DNA of 64,000 bases from Pseudomonadota bacterium (GTDB lineage: Bacteria; Chloroflexota; UBA6077; JAJPHF01), in NCBI GenBank assembly GCA_021325365.1, contig JAJPHF010000009.1, positions 1 through 64,000 on the forward strand. Direction: 5' to 3'. The notes beneath the pieces are model-generated. The model saw only the letters and a list, made by a program, of their open reading frames with translations, searched no databases and was not told the DNA's origin. How positions within the stretch are numbered: the stretch's first letter is position 1; each line of letters starts with the position of its first letter. This document shows positions 42,936 through 51,900 of the stretch, in pieces. Made by a program: the position numbers and the translations under genes.

Positions 42936-44462
42936 CTAGCCGCGCCGGCGGCGCGGGGGCGCGGCTGGCGGCGGGTCGCCGCGGAAGGGACTGAGCGACG
43001 AGCGCCAGGGGGAGGCGCCAGGGGCCGGGCCGGCTGGGCGGCGGGGCATCCCGCCGCGGCGCGGCGGCTCGGCGTCGAGCCGTTGATTGCCGCGTTCCCA
43101 AGGCGCCGGTCGGGCACCGGGGCGGGGCCGGCCGAGGATCGCCGGGCGCACGTTGATCGCGCGCAGCCCCTTCACGTCGTCGCGTGGCTCGAACTGGACC
43201 TGCTGGCCCTCGCGCAGCGTGTCGAATGCGCCGTTGACGACGGCCGAGCGGTGGAAGAACCGCTTGCGGCCCGCGTTGTCCACGAGGAAACCAAAGCCGC
43301 GGTCGCGCGACAGCTCACTGATCTTGCCCTGCATCTGGGCGCCCCGGGTGCCGCGCGCCGAGATGGCCGAGGCCTCCTCGGGCGTGGGGCGGCGACGTGG
43401 GTCGACGATAGGCCCGCGGCGGGGTCGCAGATCGTCCGGGTTCTGTCGCATCGGAGGCCCGCTCTGGCGGGTCCGAGCGGGCCCCGAATGCACCGGCGGG
43501 CTGCCCGGGCGCAGCGGCGGGGCGCCGGCGCGCGGCCGACCGAAGGCCCCGCCGGCTGGGCGCTGGCGCGCATCGGGCGAAGACGGCGGTCGGGCGCCGC
43601 GGTTGCCTGCCCACTGGCCTTCGCGTGGGGCCGGTGCATTGTCCCCGCCTGGCGTGCGGCGGGCGGGCGCCCCGTCCCCGTAGCGCGGCGCGCGACGCGG
43701 TCCCCGTAGCGGGGCCGTGAGCGGCGGCGATGCGGGGAGGCTCGCGGCCGGCGAGCTGTCGGTCTCGTCGGCAACCAACGGCGGGCTCGCCTCTTCGGCG
43801 GGTGCCGGGGTGGTCCGCCCGCGGCGGCGGCGCCAAGCCGCGCGCGCGGGGGCGCTGGCAGCGGCCACATCCGTGGTGGCCGCAGCCGGCGCGGGAGCCG
43901 GCAGCGCTGGCGCGGCCGGAAGCAGCGGCTCGGCGCTGGGGAGCGGCGGCGCGGGCGCCTCCGCGGCGGGAGCCGGGGCATCCGCGGCCGCGACATCAGT
44001 CGCCGCTGCGGGAGTGCTGACCCGCCGGCGAGGGTGCTGGGCGCGCGGCGGGGCGGCGGCCGCAGGAACGTCGGCGTCCGTGGCAGCTGCCGCAGGCGCG
44101 CGCCGCCTGGCGGGCCGGACGAGCGCCGCGGGCGTCTCGTCCGTAGCTTGATCTTGGACCGGGCTGGTTCGTCGGCGCCGCGCCGGCGCCGTGAGGGCGG
44201 CCGCGGCTTCGGGGTCCGCGGCCCGCCTGGCACGCCGCGGGCGCGGCGGCGCGGCGACCGCGAGGGGCGCCCCGCCCTCCGCGGACTCGGCCGGTGCGCT
44301 GGTCCGGCGGCGCCGCGGCGGCGTCGGTCGCGCTTCGGCGCTGCCCGCGTGTTCCACGGGGGGCGGCGGCTCGCTCGGTGGCGCCGCGCGGCGCCGCGGC
44401 TGCGGGCGGGCGGGACGCGGGGTCTCCGCCGGGGCCTGCCCGCTGTCCTGGTGGTCCGGCAT
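42936..44462 (-). CDS. Cold-shock-domain protein with long disordered N-terminal arm
   Basis: A 508-aa protein. Residues 1 to about 375 are an Ala/Pro/Arg-rich, probably disordered region carrying repeated short basic motifs (RRRRTS, PARRRAP, PRRRVS). Residues about 380-450 form a cold-shock domain: GKISELSRDRGFGFLVDNAG, then KRFFHRSAVVNGAFDTLREG, which includes RNP1-like (GFGFL) and RNP2-like (FFHRS) motifs for single-stranded nucleic acid. The Arg/Pro tail is about 55 residues. Bacterial CspA is about 70 aa, so the arm is exceptional. ATG at 44462 behind GGGAG. It probably binds RNA. Confidence 0.82.
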   Translation of the reverse strand: MPDHQDSGQAPAETPRPARPQPRRRAAPPSEPPPPVEHAGSAEARPTPPRRRRTSAPAESAEGGAPLAVAAPPRPRRARRAADPEAAAALTAPARRRRTSPVQDQATDETPAALVRPARRRAPAAAATDADVPAAAAPPRAQHPRRRVSTPAAATDVAAADAPAPAAEAPAPPLPSAEPLLPAAPALPAPAPAAATTDVAAASAPARAAWRRRRGRTTPAPAEEASPPLVADETDSSPAASLPASPPLTAPLRGPRRAPRYGDGAPARRTPGGDNAPAPREGQWAGNRGARPPSSPDARQRPAGGAFGRPRAGAPPLRPGSPPVHSGPARTRQSGPPMRQNPDDLRPRRGPIVDPRRRPTPEEASAISARGTRGAQMQGKISELSRDRGFGFLVDNAGRKRFFHRSAVVNGAFDTLREGQQVQFEPRDDVKGLRAINVRPAILGRPRPGARPAPWERGNQRLDAEPPRRGGMPRRPAGPAPGASPWRSSLSPFRGDPPPAAPPRRRRG

Positions 44463-44837
44463 GCTTCTCATCTCCCTGGCAAGCGCGCTCGCGGCGCATC
44501 GAGGTCCGAAGCGGCCTGAGCATCGGCCGCGTGGTGCGGTCGACGCCAAGTCGCGGCCAACCGCTTCTTCAAGTCGCGGCCTGGTCGCATCGGCCGCGGG
44601 AGGAAAGACTAGGGGCTACGACAGGGGTAGCTGCATCACCGGCGTGTTAGCAGCATACCATACAACAACCCGAACCGGCGACATTCCCGCACAGCTACAG
44701 AACTGTGATCCGCCGAGTCGGCTCGCAGGCTAGACGGATCCCCATTCCTAGGAATAGGCAAATGCGGCGTGGCCTGGCGCGAACGGCTCAGCCGCAGCCG
44801 CGACGCGCCGACACGAACCGCGCCGTGTGGTCTGGAA
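44463..44837. other. Upstream region of the cold-shock gene, with operator-like direct repeats
   Basis: CAAGTCGCGGCC occurs twice, at 44547-44558 and 44570-44581, a 23-bp period that places both on one helix face. The minus strand near 44660 reads TATGGTATGCT, a possible -10. No gene is seen. Confidence 0.4.
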
Positions 44838-44885
44838 CGGGTTATCGTGAGGGATCGGCTTGTGCCGATCCTTCACGATAACCCG
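44838..44885 (-). terminator. Long terminator hairpin after the L,D-transpeptidase gene
   Basis: A 22-bp stem with one wobble/mismatch pair and loop TTGT, 9 nt beyond the stop of the minus-strand gene. Confidence 0.7.
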
Positions 44886-44894
44886 GCGATTGGC

Positions 44895-46190
44895 TTAGTA
44901 GTGAATGTTGAGCAGCGTGCCGACGCCGGCCCAGTTCCAGAACCACAGCGCGTCGTCGAGCGTCATGCCCAGGCAGCCGTGGCTCCCGGAGTAGCCCCAC
45001 ATGCTTGACCAGTAATTGTAGTGGATCGAGGCCCCGTTCGAGGTGAAGTACTGTGTGTACAGCACATGCTGCAGGTAGTAGCCGCGAGGCGAGTTGCGCG
45101 GAATACCCAGCGTCGCACTGTCCATCGTCTCGTCGGCCACGCGGCGCTGGATGTGGTACACGCCGGTCGGCGTCGGATCCATCTGGGTGCCTTTGATAGA
45201 CAGCGTGGCGTAGACGAGCTTGTCGCCCTCGTATGCAGCTACCATGGCCGGCTCGCTCAGGTCCACGTCGATCCAGCGGCCCTGGAAATACTGGGGCGGG
45301 TTCCGCGGGATCTTCACCCCCGAGGCGTTGACGTACTCCTCGTCGCCGATGCGGTACCACTCCTCGCCGTCATCGCCCCGTACCGCCTCCTCCACAAAGA
45401 CCGGCGCGTTGTGCCCAAGCTGCCGCAGGCGGGTGTCGTCGCGCACGCTCGGCCAGCTGCGCACGTTGTAGCCACCGACGATGCGGCCGGGCTTCTGAAC
45501 GCTGTAGAGCAGCTCCGGCTGGCGCAGGTACCAATCGGGCGGCGCGCCGGTCGGTCCGACAGCATCCGCGTCGATCCAAGCGTAGTTCTGGGTCCGGGGA
45601 TTGAACACGTACAGGCGGTCGTTCTCGGCTTGGCCCGTGAGCGCGAAATAGCTCCACTGGCGCGCGACGCCGAAGTCGGTGCCGCCGTCCGAGTCCGACC
45701 AGAGGTCGGCCGGTCGGAAGTTGGCGACCCACTGAGCGGTCGACGCGTCGGGGGCGCTCGCCGTGTCGGGGGGCGTGTCCGCCGTTGCCGCGGGCGCCGG
45801 GTCCGGGTCGCGCAGGTACGAATCATCGGTCGGAGCGGGCACCGGGCCGACCGCGTCGGCCTCGATCCAGGCGTAGTTTTCGGTGCGTGGGTTCAGGACG
45901 TAGATGCGGCCGTTGGCGTCGCGCCCGGTGAGCTGGAAGTAGCTCCACTGCGGCACCTGCCCGAAGCTCGTGCCGCCATCCGAGTCTGACCACAGCTCGG
46001 CGGCGCGGACCGTGGCCACCCAGCCCGGGCTATCGTCAGCTGCGGGGGCAGCGGGGGGCGGGCTGCCGTCCAGCCGCGGCGCGGCCGCTGGATTCGCCCC
46101 GCCCGGCGGCGACTGCTCTTGCCCCGACGCGCGCGCCGCCGGCAGGCCCACCAGTAATCCGAGGACCAGTACGAGTCGCACCCACCCCAT
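44895..46190 (-). CDS. L,D-transpeptidase (YkuD) with N-terminal repeats
   Basis: A 431-aa exported enzyme. Signal peptide VRLVLVLGLLVGLPAARASG. Two tandem SH3-like modules each read W-V-A/N-x-R-A-A/P-x-L-W-S-D-S-D-G-G with QWSYFQLTGRDANGRIYVLN, followed by a third module. The YkuD catalytic domain occupies 290-431: RWIDVDLSEPAMVAAYEGDK, IHYNYW, and SGSHGCLGM with the catalytic Cys of the SHGC motif. Such enzymes make 3-3 peptidoglycan links or attach proteins. RBS GGGGAGG. A long hairpin terminates it; lipB is upstream on the same strand. Confidence 0.9.
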   Translation of the reverse strand: MGWVRLVLVLGLLVGLPAARASGQEQSPPGGANPAAAPRLDGSPPPAAPAADDSPGWVATVRAAELWSDSDGGTSFGQVPQWSYFQLTGRDANGRIYVLNPRTENYAWIEADAVGPVPAPTDDSYLRDPDPAPAATADTPPDTASAPDASTAQWVANFRPADLWSDSDGGTDFGVARQWSYFALTGQAENDRLYVFNPRTQNYAWIDADAVGPTGAPPDWYLRQPELLYSVQKPGRIVGGYNVRSWPSVRDDTRLRQLGHNAPVFVEEAVRGDDGEEWYRIGDEEYVNASGVKIPRNPPQYFQGRWIDVDLSEPAMVAAYEGDKLVYATLSIKGTQMDPTPTGVYHIQRRVADETMDSATLGIPRNSPRGYYLQHVLYTQYFTSNGASIHYNYWSSMWGYSGSHGCLGMTLDDALWFWNWAGVGTLLNIHY

Positions 46191-46240
46191 GCCAGGCTTC
46201 CTCCCCTTCCCAATTGGTCCACGCGGTTAGCCGCGATTGC

Positions 46241-47014
46241 TTAGGAATCGCTCACGGGATTCGAGAGCGGCACACTCTCGAGAGCCGCTGGATCATACAC
46301 CATGCGCCGGCCAAAGACCGAGCCGAACGCCTGGGCCAGCGCGGTAGCGACGGCCGCCTGGTCCAGCGGGTGTCCGAGCACGGCGGCGACCGAGGTCACC
46401 CCACGATCGTGGATGCCGCACGGATGAATCAGCCCGAAGTGGTCCAGGTCCGGCTGGAGGTTGAGCGCGATGCCGTGCATGGTAACGCCACGCGAGATCG
46501 CCACGCCCAGCGCCGCGATCTTCGCGTTGCCGACCCACACGCCGCGATGCCGCGGGTCTCGGCCCGCCACGATGCCGAGGTCCGCGAGCACGCGGATGAC
46601 GCTTTCCTCCAAGCCCCACACGTAGCGTACCACGTCGCCGCCCGTTAGCGAACGTATATCGGCGATGGGATACGCCACGAGCTGTCCCGGCCCGTGGTAC
46701 GTGACGAGGCCGCCGCGGTTCGTCTCGTAGACGGCGATGCCGCGCGCCGCCAGCTCGGCCTCGGATACCAGCACGTCGTCGCGGCTGCCGCGACGGCCGA
46801 GCGTAAGCACCGGCGGGTGCTCCAGCAGCAGGAGCGAGTCGGGGATCGCGCCCGCCGCGCGTGCCTCCAGCAGCGCCCGCTGCCGCGCTAGCGCGGTGCC
46901 GTACGCCACGCGCCCGAGCCACGCCCAGCGACACGGCGCGTCGGCGTTGGGGGGCTGCGCGTCGCGCTCTCCGCGGCGGTGGCAACCCTCTACTCGCTCG
47001 GCTGGGTCGATCAT
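46241..47014 (-). CDS. lipB: Octanoyltransferase LipB
   Basis: A 257-aa enzyme moving octanoyl from acyl-carrier protein to lipoyl domains, the first step of lipoate assembly. Conserved blocks: NRGGLVTYHGPGQLVAYPIA, WVGNAKIAALGVAISRGVTM, HGIALNLQPDLDHFGLIHPC with the catalytic Cys in HPCG and the Lys in GNAKIAALG. Length is normal plus a 25-residue N-terminal extension. It follows lpdA by 34 nt on the same strand, a sensible lipoate-dehydrogenase pairing. A small CGCGG-TTAG-CCGCG hairpin lies at its 3' side. Confidence 0.95.
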   Translation of the reverse strand: MIDPAERVEGCHRRGERDAQPPNADAPCRWAWLGRVAYGTALARQRALLEARAAGAIPDSLLLLEHPPVLTLGRRGSRDDVLVSEAELAARGIAVYETNRGGLVTYHGPGQLVAYPIADIRSLTGGDVVRYVWGLEESVIRVLADLGIVAGRDPRHRGVWVGNAKIAALGVAISRGVTMHGIALNLQPDLDHFGLIHPCGIHDRGVTSVAAVLGHPLDQAAVATALAQAFGSVFGRRMVYDPAALESVPLSNPVSDS

Positions 47015-47048
47015 CCACCCGTCCCCGGCGCGCAGCTAGCGAAGGGGG

Positions 47049-48476
47049 CTACGTGACCGCACCGGCGCGGCGCTCGCGCGGCTTGAGGAGGTGGAGCGCC
47101 AGGCCGCGGGTGGCGAGCGCCGCCTCGGCGGTCGCCTCGGGCCAGGTCGGGTGGGCGTGGATCGTGTCGGCCAGGTCCTCGACCGTCGCCTCCAGGTGCA
47201 TCGCCATCGTCGCCTCGGCGATCATGTCGCTGGCCACCGCGCCGATGATGTGGACGCCGAGGATCTCGCCGTAGCGCTCGTCGGCCACCACCTTCACGAA
47301 GCCCTCGGTGTCGCCGTAAGTCTGCGCGCGGCCGAGCGCCGCGAAGGGGAACTTGCCGACCTGTACCTGATGGCCGCGCTCGCGCGCCGCCGCCTCGGTG
47401 AGCCCCACCGACGCCACCTCGGGGTGGGTGAACGTGCAGGCGGGCACCTGCTCGTAGTTGATGCGGCGGTAGTGGCCGGCCATGCGCTCGACGGCCACGA
47501 TGCCCTGGTGCGACGCGACGTGCGCGAGCAGCTGATGGCGGGTCACGTCGCCGATAGCGTAGATGCCGGGCACGTTCGTCTGCAGCGCGTCGTCCACGGG
47601 CAGCCAACCGCGGTCAAGCTGCACGCCCGCGGCCTCTAGGCCCAGGTCGGCGGTGAGCGGCGCGCGGCCCACGCCCATCAGCACGCGCTCGCCGCTGACG
47701 GTCGCCTCCTGGCCGTCGGCGCCCTGGTAGCGCACGACGGCGCCGCCCTCGCCGGCCTCAATGGCGAGCACCTTCGCGCCCGTCAGCACCGTGATACCGC
47801 GCTTCGTGAACAGGCGGGCAAGCTGCTTGCCGATCTCCTCGTCCTCCAGCGGCAGGAGCGTGGGCATCATCTCCAGGATCGTCGTCTCACAGCCGAAGGC
47901 GTGGAAGATGTCGGCCCACTCGGCGCCCACCGCGCCGCCGCCGATCACGACCACGCTACGCGGCAGCTCCTTGAGCGCCAGCGCGTCGTCGCTGGTGATG
48001 ACCAGCTCGCGGTTGTCGGCGCCGGGGATGGGCGGGATCGCCGGCTTCGAGCCGGTGGCGACGACGACGTTGCGCGCCTCGACCGTCTCGCTCGACCCGT
48101 TGGTGCTCACCGTGACGCGCCCGGGTCCCGCCAGGCGGCCCTGTCCGTTCAGGACCTGCACGCCCTGGCTCTTGAGCAGCCCGCCGACGCCCTGGCGCAG
48201 GTTGCGCACCACGCCATCGCGGTAGCGCACGGCCGCCGGGTAGTCGAGGCGCACGTTCTCGGCGTGGATGCCGAAGTCAGCGGCGCGCTGGAAGGCCGTC
48301 AGCAGCTCGGCCGTGCGGAGCAGCGCCTTGGTGGGGATACAGCCGCGGTTCAGGCAGACGCCGCCCAGCTCGTCGCGCTCGACGACGGCGGCTTTCAGCC
48401 CGAGCTGCGCCGCGCGAATCGCCGCGACGTAGCCGCCGGGTCCCGCGCCGATGATGCAGACGTCGACCGGCTCCAT
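47049..48476 (-). CDS. lpdA: Dihydrolipoamide dehydrogenase
   Basis: A 475-aa flavoprotein reoxidising dihydrolipoamide in 2-oxoacid dehydrogenase or glycine-cleavage complexes. The FAD motif is VCIIGAGPGGYVAAIRAAQL, the redox disulfide is in GGVCLNRGCIPTKALL, the NAD site reads VVIGGGAVGAEWADI, and the C-terminal active-site His-Glu is in IHAHPTWPEATAEA. The start at 48476 has a GGAAG Shine-Dalgarno. E1/E2 genes are not in the window. Upstream is a tandem array of GC-rich palindromes. Confidence 0.95.
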   Translation of the reverse strand: MEPVDVCIIGAGPGGYVAAIRAAQLGLKAAVVERDELGGVCLNRGCIPTKALLRTAELLTAFQRAADFGIHAENVRLDYPAAVRYRDGVVRNLRQGVGGLLKSQGVQVLNGQGRLAGPGRVTVSTNGSSETVEARNVVVATGSKPAIPPIPGADNRELVITSDDALALKELPRSVVVIGGGAVGAEWADIFHAFGCETTILEMMPTLLPLEDEEIGKQLARLFTKRGITVLTGAKVLAIEAGEGGAVVRYQGADGQEATVSGERVLMGVGRAPLTADLGLEAAGVQLDRGWLPVDDALQTNVPGIYAIGDVTRHQLLAHVASHQGIVAVERMAGHYRRINYEQVPACTFTHPEVASVGLTEAAARERGHQVQVGKFPFAALGRAQTYGDTEGFVKVVADERYGEILGVHIIGAVASDMIAEATMAMHLEATVEDLADTIHAHPTWPEATAEAALATRGLALHLLKPRERRAGAVT

Positions 48477-48514
48477 GCTTCCTCCCGCTGCCGCTGTGAC
48501 GCGTGGCCCGGACT

Positions 48515-48765
48515 GCCCGCACCCCGCCCCCTCGCCCAGGGGGCGAGGGGGCGGGACGGGACCTCACCCCCCTGCCCCCCTCTCCCGTAGGAGAGGGGGA
48601 GGACGACTACCCTCACCCCAGCCCTCTCCCAGGGGGAGAGGGAGTACGACGCGCTCTCACCCTTGCCCTTTCCCCGGGGGGAGAGGGGGCAGGACGGACG
48701 CTCCATCTCGTTGCCTCTCCCCCTGGGAGAGGCCGGCCGAGCGGAGCGAGGCCGGGTGAGGGCCG
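48515..48765. repeat. Tandem array of GC-rich palindromic repeats
   Basis: About five hairpin units with a period near 47 bp, each of the form CCCTCTCCC...GGGAGAGGG preceded by CCTCACCCC, for example at 48563-48605, 48610-48648 and 48656-48695. They lie between divergent lpdA and the M3-like gene. Confidence 0.75.
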
Positions 48766-48780
48766 TCGCCCGGGCGCGTG

Positions 48781-48788
48781 ATATAATT
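48781..48788 (+). promoter_or_regulatory. TATAAT hexamer before the M3-like gene
   Basis: A perfect -10 consensus about 60 nt ahead of the GTG. No clear -35 partner; the repeat array ends right before it. Confidence 0.45.
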
Positions 48789-48845
48789 TCGCGAGTTTCC
48801 GCCTATAACGCAGGCCAGATTTGAACGTCTCTTGAGGAGTATAGC

Positions 48846-50312
48846 GTGCTCGACATTGCCGTTTTCGAGCGCGACGCGGAGACGTTCTGTCGCGCCGCCG
48901 AGCGCGAGCGCTACCTCCACTATGCTGGCCTGAAGGCGACGCTCGACTTCGAGTCGCTGTTCGCCGATTTCGAGTACCTGTTCCATCCCGACGCGTACGG
49001 CGAGCTGCTGGAAGCCGAGCTGGAGCCGCGCCCGAAGCGCTACCTGCTCGACTTCGTCGCCACGGGCTACCTGGCCGAGAAGACGCGAGCGCTGGACGAG
49101 CGACTAGCCGCGGCTGAGGCCGCCGCGCGCGTGGTGTGGGACGACCGCGAGCTACCCTACCGCCTGGCGCCGGTCGTGCTGGCCAATGAGCCGGATGCCC
49201 ATCGCCGCCACGACCTCGCTGCGCGGCACCGCGCGGCGACGGCGGCGCTCAACCCGCTCCACGAGGAGCGCCACCGGACAGTGCTGGAGGCGCTCGGCGG
49301 CATCGGCAGCAGCAGCTACGTCGCGCTGTATGACGAGCTGCGCGATCTGCGCTACGCCGACCTCGTCGAGGCGGGCGAGCGCTTCCTAGCCGCGACCGAT
49401 ACCGCCTACTTCGGCGCGCTGGAGGAGCTGCTGGGCACGATCGAGCTGGCGCCAGCCGACGCCGCGCAGTGCGACCTGGCCTGGCTGTTCCGCGCGCGCG
49501 CGCTCGACCCGTACTTCCCCGCGAAGACGATGCTGTTCACGCTCTACCGCGCGCTGCGCGGCCTCGGGCTGGACATCGAGCAGGCGACCAACGTCTCGGT
49601 GGACGTGGAGGCGCGAGCGCTGAAGATACCGCGCGCGTTCTGTGCTCGCCTGGACGTGCCGCGCGACGTGCGCCTGGTGCTGCAGCCGACGGGCGGGCGG
49701 CTCGACTACCGCGCGCTGTTCCACCAGGCCGGGCACGCCGAGCACTACGCCAACGTGGACCGCACGCTGGCCTTTCCCGACCGCTGGCTGGGCGACTACT
49801 CGGTCACTGAGGGCTACGGCTATCTGTTCGAGCACTTGCTCATGGAGCCGAGCTGGGTGCGCCCGGCGCTCGACGTCGCGCATCCGGCCGACTATCTGCG
49901 CCTGGCCCAGTTCGAGCGCCTCTACGGGCTGCGACGCCAGGCGACCATGCTGCTCTACGCGCGGGCGCTGCACGCCGGCGACGACTACGAGGCGCTGGCG
50001 CAGTCGTACGCCGAGCTGTTCACGCGCACGCTGGGCGTCGAGCACGCGCCCGAGCCGTTCCTGGCCGACGTGGAGCCGGGCCTGTACGCCGCGATTCGGC
50101 TGCGGGCGGAGGTGTTCGAGGCGCAACTGCGGCAGTATCTCCAGCGCGAGTACGACGAGGAGTGGTTCCGCGTGCCGCGGGCGGGCCGCTTCCTGCGCGA
50201 CCTGTGGCGCGAGGGCCAGAAGTACCCGGTGGACGAGCTGGCGCGGTTCATGGGCTACCCCGGCCTCGACTTTCGGCTCGTCACCGAGGAGCTGCGGGCC
50301 GGCGTCGCGTAG
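48846..50312 (+). CDS. M3-like metallopeptidase homologue with HQxxH motif
   Basis: A 488-aa, mostly helical protein resembling M3/oligoendopeptidase-type gluzincins. The zinc motif region reads RALFHQAGHAEHYA: H293, Q294, H297, so the catalytic Glu of HExxH is Gln (codon CAG at 49725-49727, one base from GAG). A candidate third ligand is E322, 25 residues later in DYSVTEGYGYLFEHLL. Zinc could still be bound while hydrolysis is lost. The flanking helices (DYLRLAQFERLYGLRRQATM, EEWFRVPRAGRFLRDLWREG) fit the M3 C-terminal half. The GTG follows GAGGAG. Confidence 0.72.
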   Translation: MLDIAVFERDAETFCRAAERERYLHYAGLKATLDFESLFADFEYLFHPDAYGELLEAELEPRPKRYLLDFVATGYLAEKTRALDERLAAAEAAARVVWDDRELPYRLAPVVLANEPDAHRRHDLAARHRAATAALNPLHEERHRTVLEALGGIGSSSYVALYDELRDLRYADLVEAGERFLAATDTAYFGALEELLGTIELAPADAAQCDLAWLFRARALDPYFPAKTMLFTLYRALRGLGLDIEQATNVSVDVEARALKIPRAFCARLDVPRDVRLVLQPTGGRLDYRALFHQAGHAEHYANVDRTLAFPDRWLGDYSVTEGYGYLFEHLLMEPSWVRPALDVAHPADYLRLAQFERLYGLRRQATMLLYARALHAGDDYEALAQSYAELFTRTLGVEHAPEPFLADVEPGLYAAIRLRAEVFEAQLRQYLQREYDEEWFRVPRAGRFLRDLWREGQKYPVDELARFMGYPGLDFRLVTEELRAGVA

Positions 50313-50329
50313 GCGACCGGCCCGCGCGG

Positions 50330-50341
50330 TACACTTAGGCG
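50330..50341 (+). promoter_or_regulatory. Promoter -10 giving a probably leaderless moeA mRNA
   Basis: TACACT at 50330-50335, exactly 6 nt before the ATG at 50342, with no Shine-Dalgarno. Confidence 0.5.
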
Positions 50342-51670
50342 ATGAACGTGCACGATCCCCCGACGACCGACCGGCTGCTGGGCGTCGACGAGGCCCTGGC
50401 GGCGATCCTCGCGCGCATCCCCGTGCTGTCGCCCGAAACCGTCGTGCTCGACGAGGCGCTGGGCCGCGTGCTGGCCGAAGATGTGTACGCCGACATCGAC
50501 GTGCCGCCGTTCGACAACTCGGCGATGGACGGCTATGCGCTGATCGCCGCCGACACGGCCGGGGCCAGCCGCGAGCGGCCGGCGGTGCTGCGCGTGGTGG
50601 GCGACCTGCCGGCCGGGCGGGTGCCGGACACGGTCGTGCATCGCGGCGAGGCGATCCGCATCATGACCGGCGCGCCGATGCCGCCGGGCGCCGACGCGAT
50701 CGTGCGCGTCGAGGACACGGAGCGCGGGGAGGCCGTGCAAGGCGGCGAGGACGTGGTGTGCGTGCGCGTGGCGGCCAGCGCCGGCCGCGACGTGCGGTGG
50801 GCGGGCGAGGACGTGCGGGCCGGCGACCTGATCCTGCCGCGTGGCACGCTGGTGCGGCCGGCGGAGGTGGGCATGCTGGCGATGCTCGGCCGGCGCCACG
50901 TGCAGGTGGTGCGGCGCCCGCGCGTGGCGGTGCTGACGACAGGCGACGAGCTGGTGGACGTGGACGAGCCGGTGACGCCCGGCAAGATTCGCAACGTCAA
51001 CCTGTACAGCATCATGGCGCAGGTGCGCTGGTGCGGCGGCGAGCCGCTCTCGCTCGGCGTGGCGCGCGACACCATCGCCGAGCTGGAAGCGAAGGTGCGC
51101 GAGGGCATGACGGCCGACCTCCTGGTCACGTCGGCGGGCGTGTCGATGGGCGACTACGACGTGGTGAAGGTCGTGCTCGACAAGCTGGGGCACATCGACT
51201 TCTGGCGGGTGAACATGAAGCCGGCGCGGCCGCTCGCCTTCGGCCACCTGGGCGCCGTGCCGATGTTCGGTTTGCCCGGCAACCCCGCGGCGTCGATGGT
51301 AGCGTTCGAGGAGTTCGTGCGCCCCGCCATCCTGAAGATGCAGGGGCGGCAGGCGCTCCGCCACCCGACGATGCAGGCCGTGGCCGACGTGGCGCTCGAC
51401 AACCGCGGCGGGCGGCGCTCGTTCGTGCGCGGCTACGTCTACCGCGACGGCGACGCCTACCGGGTGCGGCCGGCCGGCCCGGCGGGCGCGGGCATCATGA
51501 CGGCAATGGTGCGGGCGAATTGCTTCATCGTGATTCCCGAGCAGACTGCGCGTGTGGAGCCCGGCGACCCGATCGGCGTGGAACTGTTAGATGCGACGGC
51601 CGCCGAGGAGCCGGTCGCCGCGCCGCCGCTCGCAGCAAGCGCCGGCGCGGCCGACGAGTGCTGCGAGTGA
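50342..51670 (+). CDS. moeA: Molybdopterin molybdenumtransferase MoeA
   Basis: A 442-aa enzyme that inserts molybdate into adenylylated molybdopterin. Typical segments: VPPFDNSAMDGYALIAADTA, RIMTGAPMPPGADAIVRVED, VAVLTTGDELVDVDEPVTPG, VSMGDYDVVKVVL and PVFGLPGNPAAS-like MFGLPGNPAASMV. The C-terminal domain IV (TAMVRANCFIVIPEQTARVE) is present. It starts a moeA-(repeat)-moaC-moaB cluster, though the GC-rich repeats between moeA and moaC add 230 nt. Its start lies 6 nt after TACACT, so translation is probably leaderless. Confidence 0.95.
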   Translation: MNVHDPPTTDRLLGVDEALAAILARIPVLSPETVVLDEALGRVLAEDVYADIDVPPFDNSAMDGYALIAADTAGASRERPAVLRVVGDLPAGRVPDTVVHRGEAIRIMTGAPMPPGADAIVRVEDTERGEAVQGGEDVVCVRVAASAGRDVRWAGEDVRAGDLILPRGTLVRPAEVGMLAMLGRRHVQVVRRPRVAVLTTGDELVDVDEPVTPGKIRNVNLYSIMAQVRWCGGEPLSLGVARDTIAELEAKVREGMTADLLVTSAGVSMGDYDVVKVVLDKLGHIDFWRVNMKPARPLAFGHLGAVPMFGLPGNPAASMVAFEEFVRPAILKMQGRQALRHPTMQAVADVALDNRGGRRSFVRGYVYRDGDAYRVRPAGPAGAGIMTAMVRANCFIVIPEQTARVEPGDPIGVELLDATAAEEPVAAPPLAASAGAADECCE

Positions 51671-51890
51671 CCCCTCTCCCCCCTGCCCCCCTCTCCCCCA
51701 TAGGGGAAAGGGGGGAGACGCCGGGGAGGACCTATCCCCCCGGCCCCCCTCCCTGAAGGGCAGGGGGAGGACGCCGGGGAGGACCTACCCCCCGGCCCCC
51801 TCCCTGAAGGGAAGGGGGATGGCGCCGGGGCGGCCGGCGCCGCCGGGAGCCCCCACCCCCTGTGGGGGGAGGGGGTTGGGGGAGGGGGTC
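51668..51890. repeat. Tandem GC-rich palindromic repeats between moeA and moaC
   Basis: Two direct units of about 52 bp start GACGCCGGGGAGGACCTA and contain CCCCCTCCCTGAAGGG hairpins. They are flanked by CTCCCCCATAGGGGAAAGG and CCCACCCCCTGTGGGGGGAG palindromes. It is the same broad family as 48515 and 53795. Confidence 0.75.
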
Positions 51891-51900
51891 CGGAGGGCTG

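Noticed and set aside
44763..44880. A short plus-strand ORF starting at the ATG near 44763
   Set aside because: No Shine-Dalgarno, Arg-rich composition, and it runs through the L,D-transpeptidase terminator hairpin.
48515..48765. CRISPR array
   Set aside because: Units are imperfect palindromes with no conserved direct repeat separated by unique spacers, and no cas genes are present.
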